From Myxococcota bacterium (lineage in GTDB: Bacteria; Myxococcota_A; UBA9160; JAFDET01): a DNA stretch of 48,378 nt. Every line of letters starts with the position of its first letter. Within the stretch, counting starts at the first letter, position 1. The position numbers and the translations under genes were made by a program. The notes below the pieces were generated by a model that saw only the letters and a list, made by a program, of their open reading frames with translations, was not told the origin of the DNA and searched no databases. Shown piece after piece: positions 26,584 to 34,257 of this stretch. The stretch is taken from NCBI GenBank assembly GCA_028278065.1, contig JANQFA010000036.1, positions 1 through 48,378 of the forward strand, read 5' to 3'.

Positions 26584-28203
26584 TCAGGGGTCGAGGAGGA
26601 CACCGGGGTTGAGGAGGGCCTGGGGGTCGAGCTCCTTCTTGGCGGCGCGCAGGGCGGCGGCGAAGCGGGCGGGGCGCTGCTGGTCGTAGCCGGGCCGGTG
26701 GTCGCGGCCCACGGCGTGGTGATGGGTGACGGTGCCCCCGAGCGCCACGACCGCCTCCATGGCGGCGGCCTTGATCTCGTCCCACTGCTCCAGCTCGCCG
26801 CCCCGGGCACCGGGTGCCATCACGCTGTAGTAGGGAGCGGGACCGTCGGGGTAGACGTGGGTGAAGCGACAGGAGAGGGCGCCCGCGCCGCAGATGCGGC
26901 GGGCGGCGTCGCCCACCCGGGCGCGCACGCCGGCGTCGAACTCGGGAAAGGCGTCCCAGGGGATCGCGGTCTCGAAGGTCTCGGTGATCACCGAGAGCTG
27001 GGCCAGCGCATCGCGCAGGTAGGGCATGTTGAGGAAGGCGCTGCGCCACGCGCCCGCCGCGCCCTCGCGGCCGGCGCCGGAGTCGCTGCGTGTGCGACCG
27101 GCGTCGTCGGGGACGGCGCCGCCGCCGTCGCGGGCGATCTCGAGGGCGCGCTCCATCCAGCCCCCCAGATCGTGGTCCGCCGACTCGAAGCCCAGGATGA
27201 GCACGGCGGTTCCGCCGTCGCCGGCGCCCGAGTTGGCCGCCTCCAACGGGTCGAGCAGGCGGCAGTTGGCCGGGAAGAGGCCCGCCTGGGAGATCCGCCG
27301 CACCACTTCGGCACCGCGCAGGAAGCCGTCGTCGCCCGGGAAGCCCACCGAGGCCGACGCGCGCCGGCTGGGGCGATCCTGGAGCCGCATCCACGCCTCG
27401 GTGATGATGCCCAGGATGCCTTCGGACCCCACGAACATGCGGTCGGGGCTGGGCCCGGCGCCCGAGCCCGGCAGTCGCCGAGTCTCGATGACACCCGTCG
27501 GCGTCACTACGCGAAGGGCCTCGACGAAATCGTCGATGTGCGTGTAGAGCGTGGCGAAGTGTCCGCCCGAGCGGGTCGCGATCCAGCCGCCCAGGGTCGA
27601 GAACTCGAACGACTGCGGGAAGTGGCGCAGGGTGAGGCCTTCCGGGCGCAGCTGGCCCTCGAGGGCGGGCCCCAGGACGCCGGCCTGGATGCGCGCCGCG
27701 CGCGAGGTGCGGTCGATCTCGAGCACCCGGTCGAGGCGGCCGAGATCGAGGGAGATCGCCCCGGCGTAGGCGTCGCCCAGGCGTGCCTCGGTGCCGCCGC
27801 ACACGCTCGAGCCGCCACCGTACGGGATCAGCGCGGCGCCGGCGTCGCCGCACCAGTCGAGTACGGCGCGCACCTCGTCCTCGTCGCGCGGGAACGCCAC
27901 CTGGTCCGGCGCGGGCGCGAAGTCGCGGCGCAGGCCGCGCACGACGTCCCGGTACGCCTTGCCGTAGGTGTGGCCGGCGCGGACCTCGGGGTCGGCGCTG
28001 AAGATCGGGGCCAGCGCAGCGGGCGGCTCGAGGCGCGGTGCGCGCAGCTCGATCTCGCCGATCGTGGGCGGGGCGAGCGGCTCGGGCAGCTCGCGCTCGA
28101 AGCGTCCCGCGAGGGTCCGGCCGATCCCCGCCACCTGGTCCGGGTTCGGTCCGGCGCCCTCGATCCCCCAGCCCCAGAACTTCCGTCGTCCCGCGTCCGC
28201 CAT
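26584..28203 (-). CDS. FAD-binding oxidase, alkyl-dihydroxyacetonephosphate synthase-like
   Basis: 539 residues. VAO-type FAD domain: DEVRAVLDWCGDAGAALIPYGGGSS, SLDLGRLDRVLEID, LTLRHFPQSFEFSTLGGWIATRSGGHFA, FVGSEGILGIITEAWMRL. The C-terminal THHHAVGRDHRPGY resembles the His-rich active-site loop of alkyl-DHAP synthase (AGPS), and the N-terminal KFWGWG is also AGPS-like. AGPS makes the ether bond of ether lipids by swapping an acyl for an alkyl group on DHAP; related bacterial enzymes can act on D-2-hydroxyacids instead. Ether-lipid synthesis is therefore plausible, not proven. ATG 28203 is preferred to the GTG just before it because TATGCT lies 6 nt upstream. It follows the sulfotransferase gene after 16 bp. 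Confidence 0.88.
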   Translation of the reverse strand: MADAGRRKFWGWGIEGAGPNPDQVAGIGRTLAGRFERELPEPLAPPTIGEIELRAPRLEPPAALAPIFSADPEVRAGHTYGKAYRDVVRGLRRDFAPAPDQVAFPRDEDEVRAVLDWCGDAGAALIPYGGGSSVCGGTEARLGDAYAGAISLDLGRLDRVLEIDRTSRAARIQAGVLGPALEGQLRPEGLTLRHFPQSFEFSTLGGWIATRSGGHFATLYTHIDDFVEALRVVTPTGVIETRRLPGSGAGPSPDRMFVGSEGILGIITEAWMRLQDRPSRRASASVGFPGDDGFLRGAEVVRRISQAGLFPANCRLLDPLEAANSGAGDGGTAVLILGFESADHDLGGWMERALEIARDGGGAVPDDAGRTRSDSGAGREGAAGAWRSAFLNMPYLRDALAQLSVITETFETAIPWDAFPEFDAGVRARVGDAARRICGAGALSCRFTHVYPDGPAPYYSVMAPGARGGELEQWDEIKAAAMEAVVALGGTVTHHHAVGRDHRPGYDQQRPARFAAALRAAKKELDPQALLNPGVLLDP

Positions 28204-28209
28204 CACGCG

Positions 28210-28215
28210 AGCATA
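28210..28215 (-). promoter_or_regulatory. -10-like TATGCT, leaderless start of AGPS-like gene
   Basis: Reverse-strand TATGCT ends 6 nt before ATG 28203, immediately after the stop of the sulfotransferase gene; no Shine-Dalgarno at normal spacing. Confidence 0.35.
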
Positions 28216-28219
28216 CCCT

Positions 28220-28786
28220 TCAGCCGTGCTGTCGGTGCAGTGCGGGCTCGACGACGCGCGCCATGGTCGCAGCAGCCTCCGGTCGCCCGACGAAGGCCGC
28301 GATCGCCGCCGCGTGGGGAGCGGGGTCCGCCACCAGGGCGGGATAGTCGACGCGCAGCACCTCGAATCGGGGGTTGCGCTCGGCTTCGCGAAGGGCCCGG
28401 GTCCGGTCGCGGCGCAAGGCGCGTTCGAGTGCCGCGTCGTCCGCCGCCTCGTCCGCGCCCCGACGCGCGAGCATGGCGCGCTGGCTGGCGAGCACCTGGG
28501 CGATCGGGCGCTCCATGGCGATCACGCGGTAGCGGTGGTGCCCGGGGAGGTCGCCCAGAAAGGCGTGGATCACCTTGACCGCCTTGCCGGCGGCCTGGTC
28601 CACCCAGGAGGCGTCGCGCTTCGTCGCGCGGACCGGATCGTACTCGTAGTAGCCGTGCGGGTTGTCCGCATCGGGAGCTCGGACGTCGTCACGGAGGATC
28701 TCGATCCCCGCGGCCTCCAGCATGCGCATGGCCAGGGAGGTCCCCGAGCGCGGCAGGCCCGAGACCACGATCACGGGCTCGGCCAC
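28220..28786 (-). CDS. Small sulfotransferase-family protein
   Basis: 188 residues. The N-terminal P-loop-like 5'-phosphosulfate motif VSGLPRSGTSLAMRML is diagnostic of PAPS-dependent sulfotransferases; the later RYRVIAMERPIAQVLASQRAML and VDYPALVADP fit the 3'-phosphate-binding region and the family's C-terminal part. It is shorter than typical sulfotransferases (250-300), like many bacterial Sulfotransfer_3-type proteins. Acceptor unknown. GTG start (28784-28786), 3 nt after the stop of the LLM oxidoreductase, so the two are coupled. ATP/GTP-kinase activity is a less likely alternative. Confidence 0.8.
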   Translation of the reverse strand: MAEPVIVVSGLPRSGTSLAMRMLEAAGIEILRDDVRAPDADNPHGYYEYDPVRATKRDASWVDQAAGKAVKVIHAFLGDLPGHHRYRVIAMERPIAQVLASQRAMLARRGADEAADDAALERALRRDRTRALREAERNPRFEVLRVDYPALVADPAPHAAAIAAFVGRPEAAATMARVVEPALHRQHG

Positions 28787-28789
28787 GGA

Positions 28790-29680
28790 TCAGCTCCGAG
28801 AGGGCGCGAGCAGCTCCAGGGCCTCGGCGTGGGGAACCGGTGCGCCCCCTGCGTTCGGATCGATCGGCTGGATGGCGACGTGGTCGGCGCCAGCGTCGTA
28901 GTGTGCCTGGATGCGCGCGCGGATCGCGTCCTCGTCGCCCCAGGCGACGATCGCGTCCACCAGGCGGTCCGAGAGATCGCCGGCGAAGTCGTCGTCCTCG
29001 AAGCCGAGCCACTTCAGGTTGTTCTGGTAGTTGGGAAGCCCGGCGTAGATCTTCATGGCGCCGCGCGCGACCGCGCGCGCCCGCGCGGCATCGGTGCAGA
29101 GGATCACCTTCTGCTCCGGCGCGAGAATGGCGTCGGGCCCCATGATCTCGCGGGCGCGCGCCGTGTGCTCCGGCGGAACGAAGTAGGGGTGCGCTCCCTG
29201 GGCCGCGCTCGCCGCCAGGCCGAGCATGTTCTTGCGCAGTGCCGCGAGCACGACGGGCGCATCGCCGCTCTCGGCCTGCACGCTCTGGAAGAGGGCCTTG
29301 TTCATGGCCTCGAGATAGCTCCGCATGGTGGTGACGGGCTTCGCGCTGTACTCGTGGCCGCGCACGCGCGCCACCAGGTGGCTGTGCGAGACGCCGAGCC
29401 CCAGGACGAAGCGGCCCTCGGCCAGCTCGGCCAGGGTGTTGCGGGCTGCGGTCATCGAGACCGGGTCGCGCGCGTAGATGTTCGCGATCCCCGTGCACAG
29501 TCGGATCGAGTCGGTCTGCGCCGCCAGATAGCCGAGAAAGGCGAAGGGGTCGCGACCGAGGGCCTCGGGGACCCAGAGGGCCGAGTATCCCCAGTCCTCC
29601 AGGCGCTTCACGAAGGCCGCGGCCTCGCCTCCGCGCATTCCGTCGAGCCAGGTCCAGACGCCGAGTCCGTCGAGCTTCAC
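28790..29680 (-). CDS. LLM class (luciferase-like) flavin/F420-dependent oxidoreductase
   Basis: 296 residues of the luciferase-like TIM barrel: KLDGLGVWTWLDGM, RLEDWGYSALWVPEALGRDPF, CTGIANIYARDPVSMTAARNTLAEL, GRFVLGLGVSHSHLVARVRGHEY and a C-terminal DHVAIQPIDPN. These are the hallmarks of TIGR03620-like F420-dependent enzymes, which use F420H2 or FMNH2 for redox of small organics. GTG 29680 is chosen because GGAGG lies 7 nt before it and the family begins here; the open frame extends far upstream only by codon bias. Third from the front of the reverse gene run, with the sulfotransferase directly behind. Confidence 0.88.
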   Translation of the reverse strand: MKLDGLGVWTWLDGMRGGEAAAFVKRLEDWGYSALWVPEALGRDPFAFLGYLAAQTDSIRLCTGIANIYARDPVSMTAARNTLAELAEGRFVLGLGVSHSHLVARVRGHEYSAKPVTTMRSYLEAMNKALFQSVQAESGDAPVVLAALRKNMLGLAASAAQGAHPYFVPPEHTARAREIMGPDAILAPEQKVILCTDAARARAVARGAMKIYAGLPNYQNNLKWLGFEDDDFAGDLSDRLVDAIVAWGDEDAIRARIQAHYDAGADHVAIQPIDPNAGGAPVPHAEALELLAPSRS

Positions 29681-29751
29681 CACTTCTCCTCCGCGAAGGG
29701 GGGGCAGGGTACCGCAGGCGCGGGCGGCTGTGACAAGCCCCGGCGGGTCGC

Positions 29752-31197
29752 CTAGTCCCCGTCGAACTCGCCGGCGCGGAGGCGACGCAGGTAGGAGTCG
29801 AGCTCGGCGCGGATCTCGGGGGTGAGGAGGATCACCCCCGCGAGGTTCGGAAACGCCATGCCGAGGAGCATCAGGTCCGAGAACTCGACGACCTGGTCCA
29901 GCGCGGAGACCGCGCCGAACCAGGCGAAGACCAGGAACGCGATCTTGAACAGGATGCTGCTCTGCTCGCCGAAGAGGTAGCTCCAGGAGCGCTCGCCATA
30001 GTAGCTCCACGAGATCATCGTGCTGAATGCAAAGAGGGTCGCGGTGACGGCGAGGAGCATCGGGAACCAGGGGAACACGGTGGCGAAAGCCCAGGACGTC
30101 TTCTGGATCCCCTCGCCGGCCTCCGGGGCGGCGTGCGCGCCGGTCACCACGATCACCATCCCGGTCATCGCGCAGACGATGATGGTGTCCACGAAGGGCT
30201 CCAGGAGTGCGACCAGGCCTTCGCGCACGGGCTCCGTCGTGGAGGCGGCCGAGTGCGCGATGGGCGCCGACCCGACCCCCGCCTCGTTGCTGAAGGCGGC
30301 GCGGCGAAAGCCCTGGATCAACACGCCGATGAACCCACCGTACGCTGCGTCCGGGCGGAAGGCGCCCTCCACGATCGTCCACAGCGCCGCCGGCAGGTCG
30401 CCCGCGTGGGCCAGCAGGATCACGGCTCCGCACAGGACGTAGGCTCCGCACATGAAGGGCACCAGCGCGGACGCCACCAGACCGATGCGGCGGATGCCGC
30501 CGATGATGACCAGGCCGACCGCGACGGCGAGGATCGCCCCGAAGACGGTGGCACCGCTGCGTCCCTCGAAGAGCGAGGGAAGGACGAGGGCCATCTGCGA
30601 GGCGGCCTGGTTGGCCTGGAACATGTTCCCCGCGCCGAAGCTGCCGCCGATGCACATCACGGCGAATACCGCCGCCAGCACCGTCCCGACCCGCGGCAGC
30701 CCGATCTCGGCGAGGCCGTCGTGCAGGTAGTGCATGGGGCCGCCGGACACCTTGCCGTCGGGCGCGATGTGCCGGTACTTCTGCCCCAGGGTGCACTCGG
30801 CGAACTTCGAGCTCATGCCGAGGAACCCGGCGGTGACCATCCAGAAGACGGCGCCCGGGCCGCCGAGCCCCACCGCCACGCCGACGCCTGCGATGTTGCC
30901 GAGGCCCACGGTGGCCGAGAGCGCCGCCGACAGGGCCTGGAAGTGCGAGATCTCGCCCGGGTCGTCTGCCGAGGAGTAGCGTCCGCGAACGACATCGACG
31001 GCGTGGCGGAAGCCGCGCAGGTTGATGAACTGGAAGCGCAGGGTGAAGAAGCACGCGCCGACGATCAGCCAGAGGACCACGATGGGAACGGTGACCGCGT
31101 CGTTCCAGAAGACGACGTCCCAGAAGATCACCTTCGAGAGCGGCGCGACGACGTAGTCGCCGAACGCCCGCTCCATCGCGGTCAGCAGTTCTTCCAC
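29752..31197 (-). CDS. Sodium:alanine/glycine symporter (AGCS family)
   Basis: 481 residues with about 10-11 TM helices. Family signatures: ALSATVGLGNIAGVGVAVGLGGPGAVFWM near residue 90, GGPMHYLHDGL, and FSNEAGVGSAPIAHSAA in the middle. It imports alanine or glycine with Na+ (or H+) across the inner membrane. GTG start at 31197 with a G-rich site upstream; an ATG seven codons later is possible. Divergent from the acyl-CoA synthetase across 82 bp. It is 71 bp ahead of the LLM gene and may head the six-gene run. Confidence 0.93.
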   Translation of the reverse strand: MEELLTAMERAFGDYVVAPLSKVIFWDVVFWNDAVTVPIVVLWLIVGACFFTLRFQFINLRGFRHAVDVVRGRYSSADDPGEISHFQALSAALSATVGLGNIAGVGVAVGLGGPGAVFWMVTAGFLGMSSKFAECTLGQKYRHIAPDGKVSGGPMHYLHDGLAEIGLPRVGTVLAAVFAVMCIGGSFGAGNMFQANQAASQMALVLPSLFEGRSGATVFGAILAVAVGLVIIGGIRRIGLVASALVPFMCGAYVLCGAVILLAHAGDLPAALWTIVEGAFRPDAAYGGFIGVLIQGFRRAAFSNEAGVGSAPIAHSAASTTEPVREGLVALLEPFVDTIIVCAMTGMVIVVTGAHAAPEAGEGIQKTSWAFATVFPWFPMLLAVTATLFAFSTMISWSYYGERSWSYLFGEQSSILFKIAFLVFAWFGAVSALDQVVEFSDLMLLGMAFPNLAGVILLTPEIRAELDSYLRRLRAGEFDGD

Positions 31198-31218
31198 GCA
31201 TCACCCCCCACCGAGCGC

Positions 31219-31248
31219 TTGGCCGCTCCGGTCCCCGTTGCCTAGGAT
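31219..31248 (+). promoter_or_regulatory. Promoter of ADP-forming acyl-CoA synthetase
   Basis: TTGGCC (31219-31224) and TAGGAT (31243-31248) are spaced 18 bp. A 31-nt leader follows, with AGGAAGGA ahead of the TTG start at 31280. Confidence 0.5.
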
Positions 31249-31279
31249 AAGCCGCCTCCCCGGCAGGAAGGAACCCTCG

Positions 31280-33424
31280 TTGAGCACGCTGTCCGAACAC
31301 GCCTCGAAGGCGCTTCTCGCCGGATACGGCATCCCCCTGGCGCGTGAGGAGGTGGTCGCGGACCCGGAGCGGGCGGTGGCCGCCGCGCAGGCGATCGGGT
31401 TCCCGGTGGCGCTCAAGCTCTCGGGCGATCGCATCGCCCACAAGACCGAGCGGGGCCTGGTACGGCTCGGGCTGGGCGACGCCGCAGCGGTTCAGCGCGC
31501 CGCGCAGGCGCTGCTCGCCGAGGCGCGACCGGAGGACGGCGAGGTCTCGCTGCTCGTGGCCGAGATGGTCGGTGGGGCTCGCGAGCTGATCGCCGGCGTG
31601 GCCCGCGATCCCCAGTTCGGGCCTTGCGTGCTGCTCGGGCTGGGCGGGATCCTGACCGAGGCGGTGGGCGACGCGGTCTTCGCCGTGGCCCCGCTCACGG
31701 CGGCGGATGCCGAGCGGATGATCGACGGCCTGGCCGCCCAGACGCTGCTGGGCGCGTTCCGCGGCGAGCCGCCCGTGGATCGCGCCGCGCTGGTCGAGGT
31801 GCTGGTCGGCCTGGGGCGACTCGCCGACGAGCGCCGCGACGTGGTCAGCGTGGACGTAAATCCGCTCATCGTGTCGGGGGGGCGCCCGGTCGCCGTCGAC
31901 GCGCTCGTGGAGCTGGGAGACGAGGGGCCGCGCCGCGCGGGACCGGACTTCGACGCCGAGGCCGTCCGCGAGCGCTTCCGTCCGCTCTTCCACCCGCGCG
32001 GGATCATCGTGGCCGGTGTTTCGAGTCATCCGGGCAAGTTCGGCTTCGTGACCTTCCACAACCTCCTCCGCTGCGGCTACAAGGGTGAGATCTTCCCGGT
32101 GAAGCCCGACGGAGAAGAGGTGCTCGGCCGGCCGACGCTGCGCGACGTGTCCGAGGTCCCGGAGGGCGCCGCCGACCTGGTCTTCGTGTGCACCCCGAAC
32201 AAGGTGAACGTCCCGCTCCTCGAGGCCTGCGCGGCCAAGGGCGTGCGGGCCGCCTTCGTCGCGTCCGCCGGCTACGGCGAGGCGGGCGAGGGGGGGGCCG
32301 TCCTGCAGCGCGAGCTGGTGGAGACGGCGAACCGCCTGGGCATGGTGCTGGCGGGCCCCAACGGGCAGGGCGTGATCTCCACCGCCGAGTCGATGTGCGC
32401 GCAGATCGTGGCGCCGTATCCGCCGGCGGGGCGGATCGGGGTGGCCAGCCAGAGCGGCAACCTGGTCTCCTCCTTCCTGAACTACGCGGTGGAGACCCGG
32501 GTGGGCGTCAGTGTCGCCATCTCGGCCGGCAACTCGGCCCAGACCGGGCTGGCCGACTACCTGGACTACTTCAGCGCCGATCCCGACACCGCGGTCGCGC
32601 TCACCTATCTCGAGGGCGTGGGAGTCGGGGCGCACTTCCTCGAGGCCGCGCGGCGCCTCACCCGCGAGAAGCCGCTGGTGCTGGTGAAGGGCGGAGTAGC
32701 CAGCGAGGGCCAACGCGCTGCGGCCAGCCACACCGGGTCGCTGGCCAGCGACGACCGGGTCTTCGACGGCGTCTGTCGGCAGCTCGGCATCACGCGCGCC
32801 CCGACGGTGGAGGAGGCGTTCGAGTGGGCCGCCACCTTCGCCACCCAGCCGCTGCCGCGCGGCCGCCGCACCATCGTGTTCACCACGGCGGGGGGCTGGG
32901 GCGTCCTGGCCGCCGACGCCTGCGCGGCGGCCGGCCTCGCGCTGATCCCGTTGCCCGCCGACGTGAAGGAGGCGATCGACGGCATGGTCCCGGCGCGCTG
33001 GAGCCGCAACAACCCGATCGACCTGGCCGGCGGCGAGACCCGCGACACGGTGCCGGCCGTGCTCGACCTGCTCTGCGCCCACGACGAGGTGGACGCCATC
33101 GTCCACCTCGGGATCGGGATCCAGGCGGGGCAGGCCCAGCTCTTCCGGTCCGGGTCCTTCTACCCGGAGCACGGGCTCGAGCGGATCGCGGCGTACCACG
33201 AGCGTCAGGACCGGCGCTACGCGCAGATCGCGCGCGAGGTCTCCGAGCGGCACGGGAAGCCCATCCTCACCTGCACCGAGCTGGCGGTCACCGACCGCCA
33301 CTACGGCAACGCGGGGCCTGAGGGCGTCAAGGAAGAGGGCCGCATCTGCTACGCGAGCGCCCACCGCGCCATCCGCGCCCTGGCGGCGCTGGCGCGCTAC
33401 GCGGAGTACCGCTCGGGGCGGTAG
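31280..33424 (+). CDS. ADP-forming acetate/acyl-CoA ligase, permuted domain order
   Basis: 714 residues. Residues about 1-225 are the ATP-grasp (beta) part (LLAGYGIPLAREEVV, GFPVALKLSGDRIAHKTERGLV, VVSVDVNPLIV). Residues about 240-345 are the CoA-binding Rossmann part (FHPRGIIVAGVSSHPGKFGF). Then come the succinyl-CoA-ligase-like domains with the phosphorylatable His in AASHTGSLASDDRVFDG. It links acyl-CoA to ATP formation from ADP and Pi, or activates acids. Most single-chain enzymes have the CoA-binding part first; here ATP-grasp leads. The TTG 31280 start is chosen for the AGGAAGGA site 7 nt before it; the other frame start (TTG 31238) lacks one. Protein-acetyltransferase (Pat-like) fusion is ruled out, as no GNAT domain is seen. 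Confidence 0.9.
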   Translation: MSTLSEHASKALLAGYGIPLAREEVVADPERAVAAAQAIGFPVALKLSGDRIAHKTERGLVRLGLGDAAAVQRAAQALLAEARPEDGEVSLLVAEMVGGARELIAGVARDPQFGPCVLLGLGGILTEAVGDAVFAVAPLTAADAERMIDGLAAQTLLGAFRGEPPVDRAALVEVLVGLGRLADERRDVVSVDVNPLIVSGGRPVAVDALVELGDEGPRRAGPDFDAEAVRERFRPLFHPRGIIVAGVSSHPGKFGFVTFHNLLRCGYKGEIFPVKPDGEEVLGRPTLRDVSEVPEGAADLVFVCTPNKVNVPLLEACAAKGVRAAFVASAGYGEAGEGGAVLQRELVETANRLGMVLAGPNGQGVISTAESMCAQIVAPYPPAGRIGVASQSGNLVSSFLNYAVETRVGVSVAISAGNSAQTGLADYLDYFSADPDTAVALTYLEGVGVGAHFLEAARRLTREKPLVLVKGGVASEGQRAAASHTGSLASDDRVFDGVCRQLGITRAPTVEEAFEWAATFATQPLPRGRRTIVFTTAGGWGVLAADACAAAGLALIPLPADVKEAIDGMVPARWSRNNPIDLAGGETRDTVPAVLDLLCAHDEVDAIVHLGIGIQAGQAQLFRSGSFYPEHGLERIAAYHERQDRRYAQIAREVSERHGKPILTCTELAVTDRHYGNAGPEGVKEEGRICYASAHRAIRALAALARYAEYRSGR

Positions 33425-33454
33425 CGGTGCGCGGGTCGCGAGCCGCCTGGCGCG

Positions 33455-34243
33455 CTAGCCCATCACCGCCGGGTCGATCTCCACCCCCGTCGGACAGTGG
33501 TCGGAGCCGGTCACCTCCGGCCAGATGAAGGCGCCGCGCAGATGGCGGGCGGCCGCCCGCGAGGCCAGCACGTAGTCGATGCGCCAGCCGATGTTCTTCT
33601 GGCGTGCCTCGCCCCACTGCCGCCACCAGGTGTAGTGGCCCGCCTCGTCGCGATGGAAGCGTCGGAAGGCGTCGACCCAGCCCGCCGCCAGCCAGCGGTC
33701 GATCTCCGCGCGCTCCTCGGGCAGGAAGCCCGAGTTCTTCCGGTTGTCGCGCGGCCGCGCCAGGTCGATCTCGTCGTGGGCGGTGTTGAAGTCGCCCATC
33801 AGGACGACGCGCATGCCGCCGCGTCGTCGGCGTTCGAGGTGGCGGAACACGGAGCGGTAGAACGCCAGCTTGTAGGGAACGCGGCTGTTGTCGCGCTCGT
33901 TGCCGCTCCCCTTCGGGAAGTAGGCGTTCGCCACGACCAGCCGTCCGAAGCGCGCCACGACGAGACGACCCTCGCGGTCGAAGCGGGGCTTGCCCAGGGA
34001 GCTCGCGACGGCGTCGGGGGCGCGCCGCGAGTAGAGGCCCACCCCCGAGTAGCCAGGGCGCTCGGCCTCGACGAAGGAGGCGTGCCAGCCCGCCGGCGCG
34101 CGCACCTCGTCCGGCAGCTGCTCCGCGCGCGCGCGAACCTCCTGGACTCCCACCACGTCCGCGCCGGACTCCTCGAGCCAGCGGGCGAAGCCCTTCCTCG
34201 CACAGGCGCGCAGCCCGTTCACGTTCCACGAGACGATCCGCAT
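33455..34243 (-). CDS. xthA: Exodeoxyribonuclease III (AP endonuclease)
   Basis: 262 residues of the EEP fold: MRIVSWNVNGLRACARKGF, metal-binding Glu in VGVQEVRA, YSGVGLYSRRAP, VVLMGDFNTAHDEIDLARP and the catalytic GSDHCPTGVEI. It removes abasic sites and 3' blocks in base-excision repair. ATG 34243 gives the family N-terminus exactly. It follows speA by 14 bp on the reverse strand and converges with the acyl-CoA synthetase across 30 bp. Confidence 0.95.
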   Translation of the reverse strand: MRIVSWNVNGLRACARKGFARWLEESGADVVGVQEVRARAEQLPDEVRAPAGWHASFVEAERPGYSGVGLYSRRAPDAVASSLGKPRFDREGRLVVARFGRLVVANAYFPKGSGNERDNSRVPYKLAFYRSVFRHLERRRRGGMRVVLMGDFNTAHDEIDLARPRDNRKNSGFLPEERAEIDRWLAAGWVDAFRRFHRDEAGHYTWWRQWGEARQKNIGWRIDYVLASRAAARHLRGAFIWPEVTGSDHCPTGVEIDPAVMG

Positions 34244-34257
34244 GGCGGGGCGCGGAC

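Noticed and set aside
29681-33364. Upstream extension of the LLM gene frame across the symporter and acyl-CoA synthetase
   Set aside because: It runs through well-recognised genes in other frames and has no domain of its own; the LLM protein starts at GTG 29680 with a ribosome site.
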